Below are positions 26,881 to 36,643 of a stretch of DNA of 64,000 bases, piece by piece (the first letter of the stretch is position 1; each line of letters opens with the position of its first letter). The notes beneath the pieces were generated by a model. The model saw nothing but the letters and a program-made list of their open reading frames with translations. It searched no databases and was not told the origin of the DNA. Made by a program: the position numbers and the translations under genes. The DNA is from Progne subis subis (Eukaryota > Chordata > Aves > Passeriformes > Hirundinidae): NCBI GenBank assembly GCA_022316685.1, contig JAKJHU010000037.1, forward strand, positions 855,792-919,791, in the 5' to 3' direction.

Positions 26881-29800
26881 TAAGGAAAGCAAAGTAACAC
26901 CAAAGGGCTGGGTTTCTTTTATTTTTATTCTTATATCTGCTGGTATCAACACTTGATTTTCAAATTCCTCTTTGATACACATTAAAAGGGTACCTTAAAT
27001 CTAGCTCAGCAGTTGAAAAAAGTCTTATCATCAGTCACTAACCATGTAAATCTGAGGGCACATCCGCCAGTTTTCAAATAAATGTTTCTTTTGAAAGACC
27101 AACACCAGCAGCAACTTGATCAGTCATCTTATAATTACACTGAGGTCAAGGAATGTAATTTTTTTTCCTTACCTACTCTAAATGGATGGTCCCTCCAGAA
27201 GACTCAGTCAATTTGCAGATGTACCTGATTGCTAGTCCTCAGTGTCTCTTTCTCACCTGGTTCACAAGGAGTAGCTCCATGTTAAGGCAGCTATTTAACC
27301 TAGCTTTTCCCAAGTTGAATTTAGAGTCACTTACCATCCTCTTCTCCTGTGGCTTCTCCTTCTCACTGTGGCTAACATGGACAACAGGGAAATGCCCTCT
27401 CTTGCCCTGTGGAAAAGGAGAAGACTAGGTAGGCAAGTGCCAAATCCTACATCAAATAAAGGAATATAGGAATATCCAAATATCTGTCTGCATATGCTCA
27501 TTTTTACCTGCTTGTCCTATGATACCAGCTGTGTTTAAAATGTGTTTTCAAGCTACCTGGAATAAGCCAGTTTCTTTTCTTGATCTTTAAGGAAACCTAA
27601 TTAAAAATAAGAGGTGGATTTGCAGTACTGACCAGAATTTGCACATTGTTTAACAGAAGCAAACCCAACTGGACTATGCATTCATTGTGCTAGACAGTGT
27701 TGTAAGTGAAAACCCAGGGAGGATGCCAATGAACAGCCCATAAACTAACTCAGAAATCAATTAGATTTCTACTCAAAAGACACCACCAGAGCAAATACCA
27801 GTATCTGTAGCTGGTCGGAAAGTAGCAGCACCCAACATCTTAAAAAATTATGTAAACATTTCTGTTTTACACCTGTATAAAATATATTCTCGTCCCACTA
27901 AAGCATGAATCATCTTGAAAATCTCCCACTTCAAGTGCTATGTCATCCCAGAGCAGCTGAGGCTCCATAAGAAACATCTGGCTATGCAATATCTTCTCAT
28001 CAGTTACCTCACTTAAACTACAGAGTTACAATCTAAGACACTCCAAATTCAATAGCATTTCCCCCTGCAATTCCTTAATTGAGGAACTGATGCCTGAGAT
28101 ACAATTTGAACATCCATGCCAGATATTCTTGTGACAGCTTTAAAAATGACAGTGTAGGCAGATGAAGTCCCAAATTTGTTCTGTAATTTCCCTTCAAAAC
28201 TCAACAGATACCTGAAAATCTGCTGTGCTAAAGGGAAATCACATTTTAGCATTGTGTTTCCCTAGAAAAATCATGAACATACCAGAATTCATCACCAGTC
28301 TGGTTTTGTAATCCAGTAATACAATAGCCATCAATCCAGTAATAAAAAAAAAGAAAAGATCTGACACAGACAAACACCAGTTTTTCAAAGAACTGTGATG
28401 CAGACAGTTTTTAAACACTGCATAGTGTGTTTCTCTGGGGAAAGGACTTCCAAAGGCACAGTGGCATGAGTGGAAACTGGAAGAGAGAAAAAGGACACAG
28501 GCCAAAACTATAAACACCTTTAAGATCATGTTTCCTCTCCTTTTACTACTGGAAAAAATTCCACTGAGTGCAAATGCTGCCCAGTAGTTATTTACTTAGA
28601 AAGGCTGATGTCCAGCAATCTAAGCTCAAGTGTTTCTAGACCTACCCAAGCTGTCTCCATTTCACCTCCAACAATTCTCACTTAAGCACTTGCCAGGGAA
28701 ATGAAGAACTAAAATAAATTATAAGATATGACAATGGAATGGGATCTTATTAACTCCTTAGAAAAGAGTAAAAACATGAGAGTTACTATTTTGTTCCAAA
28801 TACATAAAGTCTCTTTTGAAGATCAGATTATTACAACTCTCCTAGGCCAACAAAAGAAGAGTTGGAACTTGAAAATACCTTACAGTTCCAATCTAATTTT
28901 TATAACTTGTAACAACAGTTGCATAAATTGCATGGGATTAAGTTAGATTAAAATTAGCCTATTTGTACAGGAAATTACTTTAAATATTAGCATTTTCTGG
29001 TTTACATCTCAGCAAATAACCCAAATTTTGTAGCCAAATTGAATAACAGCTACCTACTACACAACTTATCAACTTTTTTCAAGTGAAAGTGACTTAAAAA
29101 AGAGTAACACAAATATTTAAGTATTAGATAGACATACATATATACTGCAGAATTAAATTAAACCATCTGGGATTCTGTCTTTCAAGAAAGAGTATGTTAA
29201 TAAAATACATGCAATAGATTTAGAAACATTCAACTGTTATCTAACTACTCACATAACTTTAAGTACACATTTAATTCTTTCATAAATTAGGACCATGTTT
29301 TATGGAATATCCTTTCAGATGTTCCCACTGTAATTGAAAAGTATTTAGCCAGTGGCTGCATCTTTAAAAACACATCTTGAATTACTGAACAGTTATGAAA
29401 ACATCACTAAATCTCTCAAACTGGAACTTCTAATGATAAGTAGAATTTAAGGGCTATTACAAGGATTTTAAATAAACTTACAAAATTCACAGATAAGTGA
29501 GCAATAAAGCTTGGTCAGCTTATCAATAATAAAATCAGAATAACAAGTTCCGTTAATGCCTAAAAAGAGATAACTGGTCTATGCAGAGCAAGCAGGTAGA
29601 TCCCTTCCCAGGACCATTACTTCTTAAAATCCCATCTCTTTACAAGATTAATATAGGATTAATATCAGTGCAGCTGTATTTTTGTCACTTTAGCTAACCA
29701 CAAATATTCTGCTTCTACATGACATTAACTTAATGCTAGCTAAGTATAACTTGCCGTGCTCTGGGGTTATTTGCTACTGCAATTTTAGCTTGCACTGATA

Positions 29801-29918
29801 CTTTGTCCCAAGCAATAAATTAAAAAAAAATCCTATGTGACTAAAATAACGTTTTCCAGAGCCATTTTGATCTTGCCTGTCCCTACCTGCAATTTCTGCT
29901 ACCTTTGCCGTTTCTGTT

Positions 29919-29953
<35 letters not shown>

Positions 29954-31774
29954 CGATTAAGCAATAGAGTTAGGCCACAGGCTTTCTGCTCTATTACGCC
30001 TTGTGATCTCTCAGACTACAGTCTTTATGTTCAGCTTACAGAGTGATGTGGATTTTCCATTTTTCAGAGGATATGTAAAGTAGCAGTTAATTAATATGAA
30101 GAGAAGAAGGAACAGCAACATACAATGCCAAACTAAGTCTAAAGCATAAAATAATGTTTAAAACCCACCCTGATCCAGGAGAGAGCAAATTAACAGCAAG
30201 AAGTTGGGCAGCAGAGACCAGACAACCAACCTGAAAGAGCGAGAATACATTCCCAACAAAGAGATTACAGTGACATGAAGTGGAAAAGTGAACACAGAAA
30301 AGTGAATAAACTCTCAGAGATTCCTGTTCAAAATACACTCACTGGTTGTTGCTTTTAAAAAGGAAGCTCTACATCAAAGTAAGACAAACACCAAGGGCTG
30401 CAAATGCCCTGAAACACAGCTCAGCACTGCAAAAGGAAATTGTGTCCTGGATTATCCATCATAAGTTCTGCCCAGTTCTCCCTGACCTTGTCCTAGGAAG
30501 CCTGGGAAAGGCTGGCCCTGGCAAGTCACATACTGCTTGCTACTTGAATCGATTCATTTACTGCTGCTCACTTACTCTCACTACCAGCCATAAACATGAA
30601 CAGGAAGCAGTACATCTTGAAAGCAACACGAAAGGAGGTGGGGAGGCAAACTGGAGTGGAGAGTGGGAAGTGGGAATGGGGAAAGCTTAAATAGCAAAGC
30701 ACGTGCCCCAGGTAACTTCAGGCAACTCAAGAGTAGCTGCAATAAAGCATTACCCACAATTACTACTTCAGAAAATCCTGAAGTAGTTTTGCTGTAGAAG
30801 AACATCCTGATACAGAAGTCCTAACTCTTAGCAAACCTAAAAAGCACCAGTGCTGTTTCTATGTAGGACTTGAATGACTGGACTCCCAAGAAGATGAAGC
30901 ATGGGAGACATCAATGTAATACAGAGTGTACCACAGAGAGAGGATATTTCAGAGTGTTGTCAAGAAGCAACTGGACAAAACACAGTGTGATCTCACTACA
31001 TAAGAGTGTATTCTATTTTCAACAGCTGTGTCCAGCTTTCTTGAAGAGTGGCTCACTCTTCCTGTGTGATGATCTGCTAATCTCCTTTGCAGATGCCACA
31101 TGCTGGATCTATCCCAGATACAATGCCTTGTTCAACTTGGAGCAGTTTCATCTAGTCCCACAGGAAACAAGGGATTTGGACGTTTCTCCTGGACTACAGA
31201 GCAGAGGCAGTAGCTTGAACTGCTTGTTAAATGCCCAAAACTCCATCATAAACGACTATTGTGTGCATGCATGGAAACTTGGATTTACTAGTCAGGTGCA
31301 GAGGAGACACTCTGGGCACACGGTGAAAGCTCAGTGAATCCAGCGTGTGTCAAATTTGTTGCACACACAGAGCCTGCAAGCTTTGCAGGACTGGCACGTC
31401 CTGCTTGTCAGAGTCACCACACATTTCCAGCATTATGTATCTGGCTGCTGAGCTGCTGGGCAACTGAAGTCCATTTGCAGGGTCACCATCTGTACATATA
31501 GCTGACTTGAGGGTAGCAGTAGGACAGACAGCCCTTTGGAGACAGAACAAACCTACCAGTGAATCCCACTACATTCCTGATCCAACAGCCCTGCAGCCAA
31601 AATGATCATGGAGCTGTAGAGAGTAGTAGGTGTCATTGCAGGAAACAAAATTACTTCCCTATAAAGAAAAATAGGGATGGAGTATTTGTGAAAGGAAATG
31701 TTAAATTGCTACCCTCTTTCTCTCAGTTTCATCAAAGTGCTTAAGTACATGGTTGAGTAGATCTCCTTAGTTTT
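26881..31774. other. Non-coding sequence left of the provirus
   Basis: No gene recognised. It contains a (TA)n microsatellite at 29922-29950 and an orphan 155-codon plus-strand frame at 30870-31337 with no recognisable domain. No CR1 or LTR was detected by eye. Confidence 0.5.
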
Positions 31775-31780
31775 GCCAAG
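31775..31780. repeat. Target-site duplication, left copy
   Basis: GCCAAG directly abuts the left LTR and is repeated exactly at 35260-35265 after the right LTR. Six bp is the duplication length typical of alpha- and betaretroviruses, in agreement with the class II gag. Confidence 0.9.
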
Positions 31781-32083
31781 TGCTGCCTCTGCTGAGGCGT
31801 AGTGACCTGGTTCAGGAACGACACGGCAGCCACACCCAGGCTGCTCGGTCCGTTAGCTCACAGACACCAATGTGGTGGACGGCAAATGGCATTTATTAAC
31901 TGTTTACATGGGGTTATAAAACTTCTGTTTGCTACATCACTTCCGTCTTACACTTCCGGCTTACGTTACAAACTACGTGTTGCTTAACTTATCAAGGACA
32001 CTAAACAACTAAGTGTTGAGGGAGGGGTTCTGTCTACCCATACAACGCGAAATCTTCAGACCGCCTGTCCCTAATCTCCCACA
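31781..32083 (-). repeat. Proviral 3' LTR
   Basis: 303 bp. On the minus strand it starts TGTGGGAG and ends GGCAGCA. It pairs with the 5' LTR at 34967-35259. It carries a TTTATAAC TATA-like box and an AATAAA signal about 20 bp later (plus-strand TTTATTAAC near 31893). It is 10 bp longer than its partner, owing mainly to an extra near-tandem TTACACTTCC-type segment around 31947-31960. Confidence 0.92.
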
Positions 32084-32104
32084 TTCCCGCCCCCCCCCCC
32101 CCCC
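32084..32104 (-). other. Polypurine tract
   Basis: On the minus strand a run of 15 G followed by CGGGAA abuts the TGTGGGAG start of the 3' LTR. This is the expected place and composition for the plus-strand primer of reverse transcription. The G15 run may be length-variable. Confidence 0.9.
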
Positions 32105-32216
32105 AATGATTAAGTAAAAAACCTATAGAAGTATAAATGTTACAAAAATGCAAAAGCTGTTAAAGTTAGTATAATAGGATACAAAAGTGATATAACATAT
32201 TAGTAATAAGTGCACT

Positions 32217-33316
32217 TCACGGTAATTGCAGGCGTTCGACAAATAAGATGTCTACTTTCTCTAAATGGCTCCTAATAAACGACACTAACTTGTTCAAAAT
32301 GCAAGGCCCAAAAATCAATATCAAGAGTATCATGGTGAGAGGGCCTATTAAGTTGGAAACAAGGGTGGCCAGCCATGGTGACTGGTTGAACCATGACTCG
32401 AACCGTCCTTGTTGGGCCTCTCTCTCTCTCTTTCTCTGGGCTAGTCTTTCTCTCAGTTTGGCCATGGAGTCTCGCACAACTCCGGTATGGTCTGCATAAA
32501 AACAGCATTCTTCTCTCAAGGCGGCACACAGGCCTCCTTGCTGCATGAGCAAGAGGTCCAGTCCTCGCCTGTTCTGCAGGACGACTTCTGAAAGTGAGGA
32601 GATAGATTCCTCCAGAGAGGAGATGGATTTTTCAATTCTTAATAAGTCCTCATCAATTGTCATTTGCAGCTGAGAAAGTCCTTGATGTTGGGTCACGAGA
32701 GCTGAAACGCCTGTGGCTGCACCAGTGGCTCCTAGGCCAAGGAGCATTGCAATGGTTATACCTGTCCTTACTTCTCTTTTGTGGAGCTGGATGGTTTCTT
32801 CTAAAAAGTGATACATTTCTTCTTCTTGGTGATACAGGACTCTAGGAACAATTAGAACTTGGACACAAAAGTCAGCAACGTCATCAAATTTACCAAGGTA
32901 CACACAGGGGGTTATTCCAGATTGTTGACAGAACCATATTCTTGGTACAAACGGGGCCGCCCACTTATCAGTCTTTTGGCTAGGTTGGATGAACTCAGCA
33001 CAGATATTTCCCATCTTTGGGAAACCTTTGCTAAGGTTACATTGCCAAAGCACTTGCCTCGGCCTGTGACTTGACTCAGGGTAATTTCCCTCTGGGGGGT
33101 GTCCCACCTACAGTCGTGTGGATTATCTGCTGCAGAATATTTGAAAGGAACATCAAGGGCGACGCCCTCATAAAAAGGAGGTTCTACATTATAACATAAC
33201 CAGCATGATTTTGTAAAGTTTGGATTGGATTGGTTCAACGACAAAGAGGTAGCATTTAACACACTAAGAAACGGATTGTTACCAGAGCTAGTTGCTTTGC
33301 ATAATTGTCCTCCCAC
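32217..33316 (-). pseudogene. env: Truncated, frameshifted retroviral env (SU tail and TM)
   Basis: Two overlapping minus-strand frames carry it. The upstream frame (33316-32912) holds the end of SU, with a C-W-L-C motif near 33210 and N-glycosylation sites. It shifts near 33030 into a 296-codon frame (33107-32217). In that frame residues 107-112 (Q-L-H-K-R-E) mark a poor, non-furin-like cleavage region, 115-136 are fusion-peptide-like, 140-176 are heptad-like, 177-193 are the conserved pre-cysteine region, and C194/C201/C202 form CX6CC. The membrane anchor is about 247-268, followed by a cytoplasmic tail of about 28 residues. CX6CC is typical of gamma-type Env with a covalent SU-TM bond. The N-terminal SU, including any signal peptide, is deleted, so no functional surface protein is expected. 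Confidence 0.88.
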
Positions 33317-34905
33317 TCTTGTTTAAAAACTATCATCCCCACCCCATCAAAAATCAATCTGCAGGTTTGCTTTATGTCAAACGGGAGCATGTCATCCCCT
33401 CCAAAAACACTATCAATGAGAGTGGAAACCATAGCTGAATTGATCCCTCTGTCAGTGATTGCTTTAACAATTGCTTGTACATCCTTAGGATTTACCAGTG
33501 AGTACGTTCTCTGGTTGCCACCTGCCCCCCCCACTCGGACTGGAAAAGCCAGGGTGGCCGATGGACCCCAATCGGCGCATGCCATTTTTAATCTTCCTCC
33601 AGTCTGTGAGAGGAGTTCCTTCTTTTGCCAACTTCCCCTCAACCCAAGTAGAAACATTGTTGTTACTAATTTTATATACTGTTACTTCTTCTTTGTCGGA
33701 GCCAGAGTCGGCTGCAGACAACGACAACCGGCTGTCCCAGCCATCTGAGCTAGCGTCTGATTCAGAGCCGGAAGTCGACTGACTGGCTGCTTCCGGGCTC
33801 CAGAGCCTTTTGGTCGGGCTCCGACCCTGCCCCTTTCCCTCATGGCTGGGCCGCCCCTTCCCTCTTGGCTCCCACCCCTTTCTCTCAGGGCTGGGCTACT
33901 CCTTCCCCCTGGGCCCCCGCCCCTTTCTCTCAGGGCTGGGCTGCTCTTTCCCTCTGGGCTCCCCCCACCTCCTGCTGTGGGAGCTTCTTCCCTTAAAAAA
34001 AATTATTTTTTGGCAAACGCTCTGATTAGCTTTAAATCCCCCTTTGAGTTTTCCCCCCTTCTCCTGCTCGCGCGCATCCACATAATCAAACAAACTTTCT
34101 TTATTTTCACTGGCAATGGGTGCACTATCTAAAAGACCTTCTTTGTTTTCTGCATTCCCGTTATCTAACAAACATTCCTTCTTCAGTCCAACTCCATTCC
34201 TGCCCTCCCCCAGGGATTCAGCACAATCTTGTGCTGCACAGGGTGGGGGGTCTCTCTCCAGAATTTTCTAACAGTAATTCAGCGTCAGAATTTTTGGCAG
34301 CATTTCTGGCTTCCTCAGCTAAACCGTCCCAAAATGAGTGCCTGCCTTTTTCCCTCAGCAGGTGACCCTGGGCTTGAGGGCTTTGGATGGAGCTTTTGCT
34401 CCTCCGAGTCTCTGCACTCGGCAGAATTAACCTTATCAACAGCCTGAACACTGTCATTGACCTTCAGATTGCATTCTTTTAGGCTCAGACAATTCTCTGT
34501 AAAAGTTTCCTCTGTAAAAGTTTGCGTCGCCGCCCCCACACCCAATTGCGGGGTAACTTTTAAACAATTTTGGGCAGCTTTCCAGGTCTCCTGCTCTTGC
34601 AGAGCCTTTTGCAAAGCCTGCACAACTTTTCCCCATGATTTAAGATTTTTCCCTGAGCCAGAAGACATTGTCTCCTCAGCTAGAGCTTTCGTACATTGAT
34701 CCCATATATCTGGGTGGAGAATGTCCGCCGGTCGATCAATGACCCCAAGTTGCAAAAGCCTCGTCACTGCGAGGGTAAAATCTTTTGCTTTACAATCAAT
34801 CCCCCACTGCTTATGAATCTGAGATACGACCTTCACGAGAGCTTCCATCCTCCTTGCAGGTCCTGGGGCGTCCCCCTTGCCAAGCTGGCCCTGCCGCTCG
34901 GCCAT
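33256..34905 (-). pseudogene. gag: Truncated, multiply disrupted retroviral gag (MA, linker, start of CA)
   Basis: The frame starts at an ATG at 34905, only about 60 bp after the primer site. A second ATG at 34848 would give a start closer to the usual alpharetroviral MA. The first 196 codons (to 34315) contain a matrix-like domain, with M-E-A-L at residue 20 and a W-G-K-V-V-Q-A-L-type helix near residues 90-97. The coding sequence then changes frame near 34360 and again near 34200. It continues in a charged, repeat-bearing linker (34171 on) that has a TAG at 33898-33896, and shifts frame once more at a G8 run near 33525-33535. The last piece (to about 33300) is an N-terminal capsid segment with the class II P-F-D-I-K-Q and E-W-E-D-N motifs. 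C-terminal capsid and nucleocapsid are deleted. Confidence 0.85.
33842..33976 (-). repeat. 45-bp tandem repeats in the gag linker
   Basis: Three units of 45 bp (33842-33886, 33887-33931, 33932-33976) keep the reading frame (15 codons each). They encode a G-, P-, R-, K- and E-rich repeat containing R-G-K-E-Q-P-S-P-E-R-K. The middle unit has TAG where the third unit has CAG. Expansion of short linkers between MA and CA is plausible in retroviral Gag. Confidence 0.8.
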
Positions 34906-34946
34906 CGTTCACCCGTCCAGACGATTCCCATTCTCCCAGGCGATGA

Positions 34947-34964
34947 CCCGGGGTTTCGGCACCA
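34947..34964 (-). other. Primer-binding site for tRNA-Phe
   Basis: The minus-strand TGGTGCCGAAACCCCGGG is complementary to the 3' end of vertebrate tRNA-Phe (…CCCGGGTTTCGGCACCA) apart from one extra C. It starts two bases after the 5' LTR, the normal position. Phe priming is unusual among retroviruses and is consistent with the F in TgERV-F. Confidence 0.88.
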
Positions 34965-34966
34965 CT

Positions 34967-35259
34967 TGCTGCCTCCGCTGAGGCGTAGCGACCTGGTCAG
35001 GAACGACACGGCAGCCACACCCAGGCTGCTCGGTCCATTAGCTCACAGACACCAATGTGGTGGACGGCAAATGGCGTTTTATTAACTGATTACGTGGAGT
35101 TATAAAACTTCTGTTTGCTACATCACTTCCATCTGCTTACATTACAAACTACGTATTGCTTAGCTTATCAAGGACACTAAAAAACTAAGTGTTGAGGGAG
35201 GGGTTCTGTCTACCTGTACAACGGGATATCTTCCGACCGCCTGTCCCTAATCTCCCACA
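34967..35259 (-). repeat. Proviral 5' LTR
   Basis: 293 bp, TGTGGGAG...GGCAGCA on the minus strand, with a TTTTATAACTCC TATA-like box and AATAAA downstream (plus-strand TTTTATTAACTG near 35076). The short spacing between TATA and polyadenylation signal implies a very short R, as in alpha-like LTRs. It is followed at 35260-35265 by GCCAAG, the second copy of the target duplication. Confidence 0.92.
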
Positions 35260-35265
35260 GCCAAG

Positions 35266-36240
35266 GATATAAAAATCTGCGGAAATGTTATGTCACTCTC
35301 AACCTCACAGCTGAAAATGACAAGGCAACAAGCACAATGGAGATAGCTTAGTCATAAATAAGCTATCCCAAATTAGTTGGTCCATCTATGGGAACCAGTG
35401 CTATGCAGAGTGACTGTCCTGAAAAAGGTATACTTTCATTAATCCAGCACAGCCTTCTGCATAGACCAATTGCCTCTTTATGGAGCTAATCAGAGCAGAG
35501 CACATTAATCCAGACACTCTCCTTATCTTGCCAGCTGCTCCACTGAGATGCAGAAAACACTTGTGTCCTCTCAGTCAGCCACAAGACAATCGCATGAATG
35601 TCTGCTATGAAAAAATCATTGTTAATATCCACTCTGTAGCTGGCAAGCTATCATTTGTTACCAGTCTCATGGAGTGACTTCAAAAGATGAAGAAAATGTC
35701 CTTGCAAAACGAAGAATCTGGCTGCACATTTAAATATGACAAACACAAAGGTGGATGTATTAACCAGACCTTTTCATGGAGACAAAAGCAGAATAAGTAT
35801 CAGGGAAATAGAGCTGGCATTCAGTCTACCCAGCTGATAGCAGGGATGCTAGATGAGTCAGTTCAGATACTTTACCAAGGCATTCACATGAATCAGGGAA
35901 AAAAAAAAAGAGTTAGGGAACACAAAGTTCTTTCTTACATGTAACAGCTTCTTAACAAGTGCGTCTGGAGTGTGAAAGTGCACCTGTCCTGTTGGGGGGA
36001 AAAAATCACAAACTCCTCCTTAATGAAACAGCTGCTGGAATTTGCTCAGAACAGGCCTTCATATCTGGTTATGCTTCTGGAAAGTTATTCTATTTATATA
36101 GTGTAAGAGGTGTAACTCACTCTGGTTTCCATTTAAATCCCAACTTCCATTTGGAAGTTGTCCTTCTGTTAACATCAGTATTGGTTTTTGTTGCTTCAGA
36201 AGTCAGATTCTGATCATTTAATGGCTTTGCTATAGTGGTC
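35266..36240. other. Non-coding sequence between provirus and LTR
   Basis: No gene or repeat recognised. Small open frames at 35480-35944 look random. Confidence 0.5.
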
Positions 36241-36643
36241 TGCTGTGGTTTAGGAATGATATTCTCCAATTTAGTCCTCCCACCAACCAATACCACTGCC
36301 ACCCCGTGCCACACCCCCCCCCCCCCCTTTGGTGCACTTGAGAGGGGAGTTGGAGGCACAAAAGGCAGAGAATAATGTGCTAAGAATAATTTACTGGAAA
36401 CAACAATGAGAAAAGTAAACTAATAGTAACAGCAACAATATTAATAACAAAAGTGTGGAAAAGAGTGATTCATGCCAAAATGCTCACTGTGGAGTCCCGA
36501 ATTACAGCCATACCACCCTGATGGTAAGAAGGGGAGTCCCTTCCCCTTGTCCCCTGAAATGAGGTACAGAATAACTCTGGGTCCTAGCCATGCCCCTTCC
36601 TGGCAAATGCAAAACTAACCCTGTCCTGGCCAGAACCAGGACA
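36241..36643 (-). repeat. Solo LTR, family B (passerine-type)
   Basis: On the minus strand it starts TGTCCTGGTTCTGGCCAGGA and ends AAACCACAGCA. Those termini are typical, in my recollection, of abundant avian ERV LTRs. About 403 bp with TG/CA ends. It contains a C14 run on the plus strand at 36314-36327. No flanking duplication was found by eye, so it is probably an old solo LTR. Confidence 0.65.

Larger units (their letters stand above)
31781..35259 (-). mobile_element. Defective class II endogenous retrovirus with gamma-type env (TgERV-F-like)
   Basis: A 3479-bp provirus on the minus strand. In its own 5' to 3' order it has: LTR (35259-34967), tRNA-Phe-type primer-binding site, partial gag, deletion junction near 33300, partial env, polypurine tract, LTR (32083-31781). 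A perfect 6-bp target duplication flanks it. Protease, polymerase, the 3' part of gag and most of SU are missing, so it cannot replicate by itself. The class II Gag, gammaretrovirus-like TM (CX6CC) and Phe primer match my recollection of TgERV-F (Henzy and colleagues, J Virol 2014), a group of avian recombinants. The two LTRs differ by roughly 18 substitutions plus indels over about 290 aligned bases (by-eye count), so the insertion is not recent. Confidence 0.9.

Noticed and set aside
26658..26956. Two plus-strand frames of 75-79 codons with C-Y-V-M-L repeats
   Set aside because: They are the translation of the TTATG satellite and not protein-coding.
32248..33074. Plus-strand frames of 62-83 codons opposite env
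   Set aside because: Antisense shadows of the TM and SU coding sequence.
33305..33782. Plus-strand frames of 94-147 codons inside the provirus
   Set aside because: They are antisense shadows of gag. The capsid motifs and LTR signals fix the element on the minus strand.
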